From Azospirillum soli (GTDB lineage: Bacteria > Pseudomonadota > Alphaproteobacteria > Azospirillales > Azospirillaceae): 64,000 bases of DNA. This document shows positions 9,582 to 17,490 of the stretch, piece by piece. Position 1 is the first letter of the stretch. Each line of letters starts with the position of its first letter. A program made the position numbers and the translations under genes. Location of the stretch: contig NZ_JAGINQ010000011.1 in the NCBI RefSeq assembly GCF_017876165.1, positions 1-64,000 on the forward strand, in the 5' to 3' direction. The notes under the pieces were generated by a model. That model had not been told where the DNA came from and did not search any database. It was given only the letters and a program-made list of their open reading frames with translations.

Positions 9582-10877
9582 TCAATCCCCATCCCGTTCC
9601 AGAACGGCGAGGCGGTGCGCCGCGTCGGCATGGTCGGGGGTGAGGGCGAGCAGCCGGTGGAAGAGCTGGCGGGCCAGGGTGCGGTCGCCGAGCTGTTCGG
9701 CGGTGATTCCGTAGCCGTGGATCGCCTCGATGCTGCGCGGCGCCTTCTGGAGAATGCCGGCGTAGATCCGCGCCGCCTTGTCGGGATGCCCGGCGTCCGT
9801 GCACTGCCTTGCGGCGGCAAGCGCGTCTTCCAGCGAAACCACGCCGCGCAGGACACCGGTCTGGTGAAAGTGCCGCCGCACCTCCGGGGTGAGCCGGATG
9901 CCGTTGCAGACATTGAATCCGTAGCCGTCGTGAGGGGGGAACGGCACGTCGGCGAACAGCCCCCGATAGTCGTCGGCGAGCACCCGGAGGATCGCGGCCT
10001 GGGGATGGTTCGTCAGATCGTACCGCTCGTCGTACACGGACAGCCGGTCGCGATTGTCCGGATCGAAGCCGCTCATGTGGAAGAAGGCCACGCGCTGTTC
10101 GTTGGCGAAGTACGCTCCGGCGCGCTGCGTGATCACGCGCTCGAGCAAGTTCCAATAGCCGACGTTGTAGCCTTCCAGGGTGATTGGCCGGAAGCGGTCC
10201 TTCAGGAACGCCACGCCGAGGTTGAAGAACCGCTGCTCGCAGAACATCCCTTGCGAAAAGGCGTTGAAGCCCCGGCGGTGGACGCGTTCGGCCATCCACC
10301 TCAGGAGGTCCAGGACCGCGGGCGTCCGCCGGAATCCCATGAAGCCAGTGTTGTAGGCGCCGTTGGCGGCGACGGTAAGGTCGCTGGGCTCGCGTCCGTC
10401 GTCCGGGAGAGGGGACAGGGTGTGGGGAGCGGCGGTGACGTCGTGCGTGTCAAGGGTTGCGATGGCCGTCCACAAGGGGCCGGTGATGAATAGGTCGGAG
10501 TCGAGGTAGACGACCTTGCGCGCCGCCGTCCGCTCGAAAAGATGCAGGAGGAGATAGGGCTTGATGTTCCCGCACAGCTCGTACGCCGAATAGTAGACCG
10601 TCATGTCGGTGATCTTCGGCGACGCAAGGGCTTGCAGGCCCAGGATGGGGACATCGAAATGCGCGCTTTCCGACAGGGAATCATCGGCCGGCGCGTCAAG
10701 AACGAGGATGCAGAAAGGCTCCTCGGGATGATGCCGCCGCAGGGCCTGACGGAGCACCCAGGCGTACTTCAGGTGTGAACGGGTGACGACGGTGCAGAAC
10801 AGCACGCCCGTTCGTTGGATGGAGCCTGCAATCTCGGCAAGGGTGGTCACGTCACGGGGTCCGTCGTCATGGCGCAT
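9582..10877 (-). CDS. GT8-like glycosyltransferase with C-terminal TPR tail
   Basis: 431 residues from ATG. The N-terminal about 300 residues look like a GT-A fold nucleotide-sugar transferase: FCTVVTRSHLKYAWVL opening, the metal-binding YLDSDLFI motif near residues 124-131, then NTGFMGF and a late HMSGFDPD motif of the kind GT8-like enzymes use. Residues about 345-430 form TPR-like helices (AARIYAGILQKAPRSIEA), the same repeat type found inside the giant enzyme that follows 153 bases downstream on the same strand. The two probably act on a common glycan. Donor sugar cannot be told from the sequence. Confidence 0.75.
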   Translation of the reverse strand: MRHDDGPRDVTTLAEIAGSIQRTGVLFCTVVTRSHLKYAWVLRQALRRHHPEEPFCILVLDAPADDSLSESAHFDVPILGLQALASPKITDMTVYYSAYELCGNIKPYLLLHLFERTAARKVVYLDSDLFITGPLWTAIATLDTHDVTAAPHTLSPLPDDGREPSDLTVAANGAYNTGFMGFRRTPAVLDLLRWMAERVHRRGFNAFSQGMFCEQRFFNLGVAFLKDRFRPITLEGYNVGYWNLLERVITQRAGAYFANEQRVAFFHMSGFDPDNRDRLSVYDERYDLTNHPQAAILRVLADDYRGLFADVPFPPHDGYGFNVCNGIRLTPEVRRHFHQTGVLRGVVSLEDALAAARQCTDAGHPDKAARIYAGILQKAPRSIEAIHGYGITAEQLGDRTLARQLFHRLLALTPDHADAAHRLAVLERDGD

Positions 10878-11143
10878 GCGGGAAATGGTGGCATATGTGC
10901 CTTTCCCTACGGAAATGCCACGGGCTTTACGGCGCCGGTGAAGTCAAATTGCCGACGTGGCGGCGGCTACCCGGCCGCCGCCCGCATCCATCTTGGCCCC
11001 CGCGCGGGTCGCAGGGCGTCAGCGTCACGATATGACGCCGCGATGACGAGGATGGCGCCGGCCTTCCGCCGCGAACGGTCGGGCGACGGAAGGCTCGCGC
11101 GCGCTGTCCTGCGCGGTCGGGCGCGATCTGCTCTAACGCCGGC

Positions 11144-11332
11144 TCACGCCGGTGGCGTGGCGGGTGACGAGGACGGCCACTGCCGCCAGAGCTTGACCGC
11201 GCAGACGGCCAGCGGAATGGACAGGGTGATCCAGCAGATCCAATGCCAGAAGCCGTCGCCGAGGATGGCCGCGCTCAGCCCCACGAGGGAGAGCGCGCCC
11301 AGAATCACTGGAATGCGCCAGACGCTGTTCAT
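11144..11332 (-). CDS. Small two-helix membrane protein coupled to the PepSY gene
   Basis: 62 residues with two hydrophobic segments (about 7-26 and 30-47) and a short polar tail. Its ATG overlaps the stop of the upstream PepSY gene by four bases (ATGA at 11329-11332), so translation is probably coupled. Small proteins of this kind are often found beside PepSY proteins in siderophore-receptor operons. Function is unknown; a helper of the PepSY protein in the inner membrane is the simplest inference. Confidence 0.65.
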   Translation of the reverse strand: MNSVWRIPVILGALSLVGLSAAILGDGFWHWICWITLSIPLAVCAVKLWRQWPSSSPATPPA

Positions 11333-12468
11333 GCTTTGCCCTCCGACGCCCCGTGCGGCGATCGTTCCAGCACCGCTGTCCGCGTTCGCGGACGTTTCAG
11401 CCAGACCACGAAGCCGGTGACGGTCACCGCCGTGGTGACGATGGTGAACAACGCCCAGATGATCTGCAGCGGCAGGCCGCCGTAGTCGCCGAAATGGAAG
11501 GGGCCGGACAGCAGCAGCGCCGTGATGTACCAGGGCGTGTCCGCCGTTTCGACCACCGTCCCGGATTCGGCGTCCACCAGGGCGACGCTGAGGATCTTCT
11601 TGGTCAATTCGGTGTGGCCGCGCACCATCACGCTGAAATGGCGGTCGCTCGAATAGTTGTTGCCCGGATAGGCGATGAAGGCGAGGTCCTTGCCGGGAAA
11701 CGCCGCCAGCCCCGCCTGCGCCGCCTGGTCGATGCTGATGGCCGTGCCGGTCATCGGTTCAGTGTGGCGCGCGGCCATGGCGACCAGTTCCGTCTGCTGC
11801 CAATAGCCGATGATCAGCGGCGAAAAGGACAGGATCGCTCCCGTCAGTCCGACCACAAAGGCCCAGACCAGCGTCGCGACACCGAACAGATTGTGCAGGT
11901 CGATGTTCGCGATGCGCGGGCCACGGCCGAAGCGCAGCAGCCCGAAGGCCAGCTTCTTCATGAAGGGGCCGTAGACGACCAGCCCGCTGACCGTGCTCAC
12001 CACGAACAGGATGCCCATGACGCCGACGAACATCTGGCCGGCAAAGCCGGCGAACAGATCGACGTGAAGTTTCAGCAGGAAGCCCGTCAGGGTCTCCTCC
12101 GGCTTCTTCAGCACCTGGTTATTGCCGGTGAAGCTGTTCAGCACCACCCAGCGCCCGTCCTCGAAATCGCGGGCGCCGGGGGGACCGATGTAGATGTAGT
12201 TGGCGCCCGCGTCCTCCGGGTCGAAGGAGACGAGCTTGGGCGCCAGCGTCGGATCGGCCTTCTGCGCGATATCAACCAGGGTCTGGAGGGGCAGGCGAGC
12301 CTGCCCTTCCGTGTAGGAGGTGTCGAGTTCCTCGCCCATGATGTGCTGAATCTCGTGGTGGAACACGAGGATCAGCCCCGTGACGCAGAGGATCAGCAGA
12401 TTCACCGTGCAGATCAGGCTGGTCCAGCGATGGACAAGGCGCCAGCCGCGCAAGCTTGCAGGCGTCAT
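11329..12468 (-). CDS. PepSY-associated TM helix protein, probable iron-uptake accessory or ferric reductase-like membrane protein
   Basis: 379 residues with the PepSY_TM layout: a first helix at about 16-36 (RWTSLICTVNLLILCVTGLIL) followed by HHEIQH, periplasmic PepSY-like stretches, helices near 140-168 and 190-220, and a last helix near 330-355. Conserved histidines near helix ends (HRW, HHE, LHVD, LHNL) fit a haem-binding or reductase-like role. ATG with AAGGA just upstream. It follows the TonB-dependent receptor by 37 bases on the same strand, so it is almost surely in the same Fur-controlled transcript. Such proteins are thought to help reduce or release siderophore iron at the inner membrane; the exact reaction is not proven. 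Confidence 0.8.
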   Translation of the reverse strand: MTPASLRGWRLVHRWTSLICTVNLLILCVTGLILVFHHEIQHIMGEELDTSYTEGQARLPLQTLVDIAQKADPTLAPKLVSFDPEDAGANYIYIGPPGARDFEDGRWVVLNSFTGNNQVLKKPEETLTGFLLKLHVDLFAGFAGQMFVGVMGILFVVSTVSGLVVYGPFMKKLAFGLLRFGRGPRIANIDLHNLFGVATLVWAFVVGLTGAILSFSPLIIGYWQQTELVAMAARHTEPMTGTAISIDQAAQAGLAAFPGKDLAFIAYPGNNYSSDRHFSVMVRGHTELTKKILSVALVDAESGTVVETADTPWYITALLLSGPFHFGDYGGLPLQIIWALFTIVTTAVTVTGFVVWLKRPRTRTAVLERSPHGASEGKA

Positions 12469-12505
12469 GACAGCTTCCTTTGCCAGGATTGGAGAAACAA
12501 GGGGA

Positions 12506-14674
12506 TCACCAGCGGTAGCGCAGGCCGGCGGTCACCGTCCGCTCGTAACCGTAGGCGCACCAGTCGCCATAGTAGCAGGAGGCCACATATTCCTTGTCGA
12601 GCAGGTTCTTGGCGTTGAGCGAGACCTCCGCCCCCTTCAGCTTGTCCGACAGCGCGCCGAGGTCGTAGGACACCGCGGCATCGACCAGCGTGACGGACGG
12701 CACCTTGAAGGTGTTCGCCGTGTTCAGGGTGCTGCCGGTGAAGCGCAGACCGCCGCCGACGCTCAGGCCCTCCAGCGACATGCCTTCGGCCATGCGGTAC
12801 ATGGCCCAGCCCGACGCCTGATGGCGCGGCACCGCCGGCGGCTGCTTGCCCTGCAACCCGGTGTTGTCCTTGGTGTATTCGACGTCGAGATAGGTGTAGG
12901 CGCCGATGAGGTCGAGCTGCTTGGTCACGCCGACGCGGGCCTCAAGCTCGATGCCGCGCGACCGGACTTCGCCGGTCTGGACGGAAAAACCGGGATGGAT
13001 CGGGTCGGCGGTCTTCAGGTTGCTGCGGGTCAGGTCGAACAGAGCCGCCGTGAACAGGCTGTTGAGGCCCGCCGGCTGGTATTTCACGCCGACCTCGTAC
13101 TGCGTCCCCTTCTCGGGCTCGAACGGCTTGCCGGAAAAGTCGGTCCCGGTCTGCGGCACGAAGGCTTCGGCGTAGCTGACGTAGGGCGCGATACCGTTCT
13201 CGAAGACGTAGGTCAGGCCGGCCCGGCCGGTGAAGGCCTGATCGTACTGGCGGGTGCTGCCGCGCGCGGTGGTCGAGGTGGTCTCCGCCCAATCCCGGCG
13301 GCCGGCGAGCGTCAGGACGAAGCCGCCCAGCCGGAGCTGATCCTGAAGGTAGACGCCGGCCTGGTTGCCATCGACGTCGGTCCGGTTGGTCGCCGGGCGC
13401 GTGATGGCCATGCCATAGGTCGGTGCGAACACGTCCAGCGATGGGGCCGCCCCGAAGCCGGCCGCGTAATGACCGTCGAGTCGCTGGTAATCGAAACCCG
13501 CCAGCAGTGTGTGCTGGACCGGGCCGGTGGAGAAGCGACCTTCGAGCTGGTTGTCGAAGGTGTAGGAATTCATCGCCTCGCGCGACGTGGCCACACCACG
13601 GAAGAGGGTACGGTTGTCGCGCGCGAGGCCGTTGGCGTACACGCTGTCGTAGGCGACCTTGGCGTGCAGCCACCGGCCGTTCAGGCGAACGCTCCAGACA
13701 TCGCTGAGCCGCTTGTCGAAGGCGTAGCCCAGCGAGGTCTGGCGCCGGTCGAAGGTCTCGAAGTTCGGGTCGCCGTCGTAGAAATCGACCGGAATCTTGC
13801 CGAGCGGGTTGTACAGCACCGTTCCCTGGGGCGGAATGCCGCCGTAGGAGTTGCCCTTGGGGTCGTGCTGGTAGAAGCCGAGCAGGGTCAGGCTGGTGTT
13901 GGCGTCGGGGCGCCACGTGAAGGACGGCGCGATGGCGATGCGCTCGTTCTCCGTCATCTTCATCTGGCCGTCCTCGCTGAGTCCGACGGCGCTGAAGCGG
14001 TAGAGAAACTTGCCTTCGGCATCGATCGGGCCGGAGAAATCGGCGGTGCCGCGCACGTGGTTGTTCGTGCCGTACTCGATCCCGACCTCGTTCTGGGCGG
14101 TTGCCGTCGGCCGCTTGCTGACCTGGTTGATCAGCCCGCCGGCCGGTGACTGGCCGTAGAGCACGGACGACGGTCCCTTGAGGACCTCCACACGCTCAAG
14201 CAGGAACGGATCGATCTGCGGGGCGGCGTAATACAGGGACTGGAGCTTCAGCCCGTTCAGGTAGGTGACCGCGTCAAAGCCGCGAATCTTCAGCTGGTCG
14301 TAACGGGTGGCCACCGCACCGCGCGTTTCCGCCGTCACGCCGGCGGTGTAGCGGACCACCTGATTCAGCGTCTGCGCGTTCTGGTCCCTGATCTGGTCGC
14401 TTGGGATGACCGAAATCGACTGCGGCGTCTCGATCAGGGGAGTGTCCGTCTTGGTGCCGGTCGCCTGCTGGTTGGCAACATACCCCGTCACCGGCGTCAG
14501 GGCGGTTTCCCCCTGGCCGCTCACTGTGACCGCCGGCAACTGGACCGGCGTGTTCGATGAGCTGGCATTGGCGCTCTGCGCGTTCGCCATGGTCGGCATG
14601 ATGAGCCCGGTCATCATGACGGCGCCGAACGCCTTTCGCAGCGACCGCCTGTCGCTCTCTGCTCGTGTCTGCAC
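12506..14674 (-). CDS. TonB-dependent ferric-siderophore outer-membrane receptor
   Basis: 722 residues starting at GTG. A signal peptide covers about 1-33 (basic RRSLRK, hydrophobic core, ANA-QSA cleavage). A TonB-box-like PAVTVSG is near 47-53. The plug domain has ETPQSISVIP, VRYTAGV, LKIRGFDA and ERVEVLKGPSSVLYGQ, the FhuA/FoxA-type siderophore signature. The rest is a 22-strand-type barrel ending in an aromatic residue (GLRYRW), as outer-membrane barrels do. It imports ferric siderophores using TonB energy. A Fur box lies 17 bases before the start codon. The siderophore, probably hydroxamate-like from the plug resemblance, is inference. Confidence 0.9.
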   Translation of the reverse strand: MQTRAESDRRSLRKAFGAVMMTGLIMPTMANAQSANASSSNTPVQLPAVTVSGQGETALTPVTGYVANQQATGTKTDTPLIETPQSISVIPSDQIRDQNAQTLNQVVRYTAGVTAETRGAVATRYDQLKIRGFDAVTYLNGLKLQSLYYAAPQIDPFLLERVEVLKGPSSVLYGQSPAGGLINQVSKRPTATAQNEVGIEYGTNNHVRGTADFSGPIDAEGKFLYRFSAVGLSEDGQMKMTENERIAIAPSFTWRPDANTSLTLLGFYQHDPKGNSYGGIPPQGTVLYNPLGKIPVDFYDGDPNFETFDRRQTSLGYAFDKRLSDVWSVRLNGRWLHAKVAYDSVYANGLARDNRTLFRGVATSREAMNSYTFDNQLEGRFSTGPVQHTLLAGFDYQRLDGHYAAGFGAAPSLDVFAPTYGMAITRPATNRTDVDGNQAGVYLQDQLRLGGFVLTLAGRRDWAETTSTTARGSTRQYDQAFTGRAGLTYVFENGIAPYVSYAEAFVPQTGTDFSGKPFEPEKGTQYEVGVKYQPAGLNSLFTAALFDLTRSNLKTADPIHPGFSVQTGEVRSRGIELEARVGVTKQLDLIGAYTYLDVEYTKDNTGLQGKQPPAVPRHQASGWAMYRMAEGMSLEGLSVGGGLRFTGSTLNTANTFKVPSVTLVDAAVSYDLGALSDKLKGAEVSLNAKNLLDKEYVASCYYGDWCAYGYERTVTAGLRYRW

Positions 14675-14690
14675 TCGTTCGCCCCGCTCT

Positions 14691-14709
14691 GATAATGAGA
14701 ATCATTCTT
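14691..14709 (-). promoter_or_regulatory. Fur box upstream of the siderophore receptor
   Basis: GATAATGAGAATCATTCTT matches the classical 19-bp Fur consensus (GATAATGATAATCATTATC) at 16 of 19 positions. It ends 17 bases before the GTG of the receptor, where bound Fe-Fur would block transcription in iron-replete cells. Alphaproteobacteria may use Fur or RirA/Irr for iron; the sequence points to a Fur-type operator. Confidence 0.8.
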
Positions 14710-14950
14710 AAGCTCACTTGCTTTTAATGCGAACGAGTCTCATTTGCAACGTGGTCATCGTGCGGGTGAAACGGCGGAGGCAAGGCCAACGCTCGGTCAT
14801 CGAGTTGTTCTGGGAGGGAGTGCGCGCACGGGCGCAGTCGAACCGGGCCGGAAACCGGTTCGTGACGGTCACGCGCCTATGGCTTGGACCGTGACGAAAT
14901 CACGGCCTAGACGAAGCCCAGCATGGCGGGGCAGGGAGGATGAGCGCGGC

Positions 14951-15394
14951 TCACCCGGCGGTTCGCGGACCGGCGTTCTGATTGCGGAAAAACTCCACGC
15001 CCATCTGGATGCTGCGGCCGATGCTCTCGGCGCGGTCCTGGAAGAAAGCGGCGGCTTCCGGGGTGCAGACTTCGGCCGTGGTTTCGCGGAACAGAGCCAG
15101 CCAGCGGGCGAAGTGGTCCGGCCCGATGTCGAACCGCACATGGGCCGGCAGCGGGCGGCCATCGTAACGGTGGGTGAGCAGCGCGACCGAGGACCAGAAA
15201 TCCATCATCTTGCGCAGATGCGGCTCCCAGTCGGTGATTGCCGCGCCGAAGACCGGCCCCAGCACCGGGTCGCCCTGGATCTTGCCGTAGAAGGTGCGGA
15301 CGAGGTTTTCGATCATCGCCTCGTCGATGCCGGTCTTCGCCACGCGCTCGGCGATGGTGGCGTCCTTGGGTGACGGCTGCTGGTCCACGCTCAT
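14951..15394 (-). CDS. Group III truncated haemoglobin
   Basis: 147 residues from the ATG at 15394, which has AGGA five bases upstream; a longer frame to 15511 lacks such support. The trHb III pattern is clear: LVRTFYGKIQGDPVLGPVF near 31-49, FWSSVALLTHRYDGRP, the proximal histidine at H85 (LPAHVRF), then HFARWLALF near 94-102. These 2-on-2 globins bind O2 or NO, and in Campylobacter the homologue Ctb protects respiration. It lies 276 bases upstream of the Fur-controlled receptor on the same strand. Whether iron controls it is unknown, since the Fur box lies after it. Confidence 0.85.
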   Translation of the reverse strand: MSVDQQPSPKDATIAERVAKTGIDEAMIENLVRTFYGKIQGDPVLGPVFGAAITDWEPHLRKMMDFWSSVALLTHRYDGRPLPAHVRFDIGPDHFARWLALFRETTAEVCTPEAAAFFQDRAESIGRSIQMGVEFFRNQNAGPRTAG

Positions 15395-15418
15395 GTCGTC
15401 CTGGGTGAAAGAGGCTTG

Positions 15419-15445
15419 CTCGCGCCGGACTATAACCGGCGCGAG
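15419..15445. terminator. Hairpin between the coiled-coil membrane protein gene and the haemoglobin gene
   Basis: A 10-bp perfect stem (CTCGCGCCGG with CCGGCGCGAG) around a 7-base ACTATAA loop, 10 bases after the stop of the minus-strand gene at 15456. The strongest T-run is on the plus-strand side, so its efficiency for minus-strand transcripts is uncertain. Confidence 0.45.
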
Positions 15446-15455
15446 CCTTCTTTTT

Positions 15456-16208
15456 CTACCCGAACAGCGCCAGACCGATGATGGTCGCCACCAAGGCGCC
15501 GATGCCCGCACCGAGGGCGGCGGCGATCATCGGGCCGTTGTTCGGCGCAACCTTGGCCTTCAGCGCCTCGTCCAGGTTGCGCATGCTGGCGTCCATGCGC
15601 ACCAGGAAGACCTCAAGGCTGCCGACCCGCTCCTTCAACTCGTTGAAGGCATCGAGCAGTTCGGCCTGCTGGGCCTTGTCCTCTCGATTGGCGTCCTCGC
15701 GGTTGGCGGCGATGCGGTCGTGCATGTCGCGCAGCAGCCGGGCAAGCCCCTGCTGGGACGAGGCGAGCCGCTGCTGGTCGCGGCGCGACGCCTCGACGCC
15801 GTCGGCAATGCGCAGCAGGTGCGGTGCTAGCGTCCGCTGGAGAAGTTGCTCATCGGCGCTCGGCTGCACGAAGGTTTGGATCGTTCCGGTGCTCGGCGCG
15901 TGCACGACCGCGACGACCCGCGCGGGCTCGAGGCCCGGCGGCAGGTCGATGGCGGCTTCAAAGGCGTGCTGCCCGTCACCGTATCCACCGCCCACCAGAT
16001 CCTCGCGCGCGCGGTCGGCGACGGCGCGGCCCAGCACCAGCGGGCTGCCATCGGGTCCTTCGGCGCGGAACTCCACCTCCAGCCGGTCGGCCGGGTGGGC
16101 GCGGTCCCAGGCCCAGCCGTAGACGCGGCCCCCCTGGATGGCGTCGATGCGGCCTTCGATGGCGGATTCGGTCGCGGCGGGCGCAACCTCGTGAAGGGCG
16201 TCGGGCAT
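15456..16208 (-). CDS. Coiled-coil, C-terminally membrane-anchored protein with an N-terminal GW-x-x-D module
   Basis: 250 residues. Residues about 15-105 form a beta-rich module (VYGWAWDRAHP, RAVADRAREDL, GYGDGQHAFEAAIDLP) that recurs in glycosyltransferase-associated proteins of this locus. Residues about 120-220 are charged and helical, likely coiled coil, and the last about 25 residues are one hydrophobic helix (ALGAGIGALVATIIGLALFG) that would anchor the protein by its tail. ATG with GGGAG seven bases upstream. It is last in the glycan gene run. It could tether or organise glycan-modifying enzymes at the inner membrane; no enzyme motif is visible. Confidence 0.6.
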   Translation of the reverse strand: MPDALHEVAPAATESAIEGRIDAIQGGRVYGWAWDRAHPADRLEVEFRAEGPDGSPLVLGRAVADRAREDLVGGGYGDGQHAFEAAIDLPPGLEPARVVAVVHAPSTGTIQTFVQPSADEQLLQRTLAPHLLRIADGVEASRRDQQRLASSQQGLARLLRDMHDRIAANREDANREDKAQQAELLDAFNELKERVGSLEVFLVRMDASMRNLDEALKAKVAPNNGPMIAAALGAGIGALVATIIGLALFG

Positions 16209-16231
16209 AATGCAGTCTCCCGTATCAAAAA

Positions 16232-16258
16232 CCCTCTCCCGCCGGGGGCGGGAGAGGG
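16232..16258. terminator. GC-rich hairpin between the pyruvyltransferase and the coiled-coil protein gene
   Basis: An 11-bp perfect stem (CCCTCTCCCGC with GCGGGAGAGGG) with a 5-base loop, 12 bases beyond the stop of the pyruvyltransferase gene. There is no clear T-run in the minus direction. Its C/T-rich arm resembles the arms of the repeat at 18643-18758, so it may be a repeat copy as well as an attenuator. Confidence 0.45.
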
Positions 16259-16270
16259 GATTGTCGGTCC

Positions 16271-17458
16271 TTACGCCGCCTTGCGCTGCGGGGTCCTGCG
16301 GACCGCCGGGCTGGGCATGCGGTGGGGGATGTAATTCTCGTCCAGGAACTCCCGCATGTCGCGGTAGCGCTGGTAGTAGGTGCGGTTGAACTTCTCGAAC
16401 AGGCTCTGGTCCCAGTATTCCTCAAGGACGAAGGGCTTGTTCGAATAGACGTCGTAGCAGGGAATCGCGAAGGTCTCCGCGAACTCCGCCGTGCGGCTGT
16501 CGTAGCTGAAGTAGACCGACGGCGTTCCGTTCGACAGGGCCATCAGGTTGCCGTGCAGGCGGTAGCCCAGCACCAAATCCTTCGAGCGCACGATGCTTTC
16601 GTAGTCGGCGACGACGTCCGAGTACCACAGGCGAGTGCGGTACAGCTCGTCCATCTCCTCGTCGAAGTACCAGTTCTTCAGCCACTCGTTCTCGTGCAGA
16701 TGCGCCCAGGCCTCGGCCTTCTGCTCGTCGGTGCCCCAGAGCAGCTTCTTCTCCTCGACCTCGCCCTGCATCATCAGAACGGTGTCGAAGCGGCCGGCCA
16801 TGTCCTTCACGAAATCGCGGTGGCGGTTCAGATAGGTCTTCACGTCCGGCGAATAGTGGTCGGACACCTCGCGGCGCATGGTGATGCCGACGTTGCGCAC
16901 GCTGTCGAGCGAGGGCAGGTCGATGCGCAGTTCCGGATCGCGGTTGCGGAAGGCGGTCGGGCAGCCGACGATGCGGACGTTCTTGATGCCCAGATCCCAC
17001 AGCACTTCGGCCGTGTAGGTGCCGCGCACGCCCAGCGTCGTGGACTTATCGGCGAACAGCCGCCAGATGCGCTTGCTTTCCTCGGTCAGCTGGATCTTGC
17101 CGGTGGCCGGAGCCTGCGCGCCGACGCCGAAGGCGATGACCGGGATGCGCAGCTTGGACAGGACCTGCTCGGTCGCTTCCGGCCAGACCATCTGGTCGTG
17201 GATGTAGTTCGACCCACGCAGGAACACGTAATCGTATTCGGCGTTGGCGCGGTCAACCAACTCCTGCTTGAATTCCCGGATTTCCACGACGTCCAGACGG
17301 TCGTAGGTCAGCAGCTTCAGCGAGGAGTCGTAGACGAACGCATCACCGATGTTATGGTAGTGGTTGATGCTCCGCTGAATCTCTTTGTAGCTGTACCACC
17401 GCACGCAGTCATGGTCATAGACTTCGCCGGAGGGAATCATGACGAGGATGTTGGCCAC
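16271..17458 (-). CDS. Polysaccharide pyruvyl transferase family protein
   Basis: 395 residues from a GTG with AGGAG seven bases upstream. It fits the GT-B-like pyruvyl transferase family: HNIGDAFVYD and FLRGSNYIHD in the N-terminal half, VIAFGVGAQAP in the centre and the strongly conserved GYRLHGNLMALSNGTPSV near residues 296-313. Members transfer pyruvate from PEP to a hexose to make an acidic ketal, as in ExoV or CsaB. CsaB-type pyruvylation creates binding sites for surface-layer proteins, which is notable beside RTX surface proteins. Cytoplasmic, no signal peptide. Some family members have other acyl or nucleotide roles, so the exact reaction is inferred. Confidence 0.75.
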   Translation of the reverse strand: MANILVMIPSGEVYDHDCVRWYSYKEIQRSINHYHNIGDAFVYDSSLKLLTYDRLDVVEIREFKQELVDRANAEYDYVFLRGSNYIHDQMVWPEATEQVLSKLRIPVIAFGVGAQAPATGKIQLTEESKRIWRLFADKSTTLGVRGTYTAEVLWDLGIKNVRIVGCPTAFRNRDPELRIDLPSLDSVRNVGITMRREVSDHYSPDVKTYLNRHRDFVKDMAGRFDTVLMMQGEVEEKKLLWGTDEQKAEAWAHLHENEWLKNWYFDEEMDELYRTRLWYSDVVADYESIVRSKDLVLGYRLHGNLMALSNGTPSVYFSYDSRTAEFAETFAIPCYDVYSNKPFVLEEYWDQSLFEKFNRTYYQRYRDMREFLDENYIPHRMPSPAVRRTPQRKAA

Positions 17459-17490
17459 TGTGATTCTCCTGGGGTCGAGGTGGTGGGACT

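Noticed and set aside
14744..15373. 209-codon plus-strand frame opposite the truncated haemoglobin
   Set aside because: Antisense to a gene with clear globin motifs; composition is that of a shadow.
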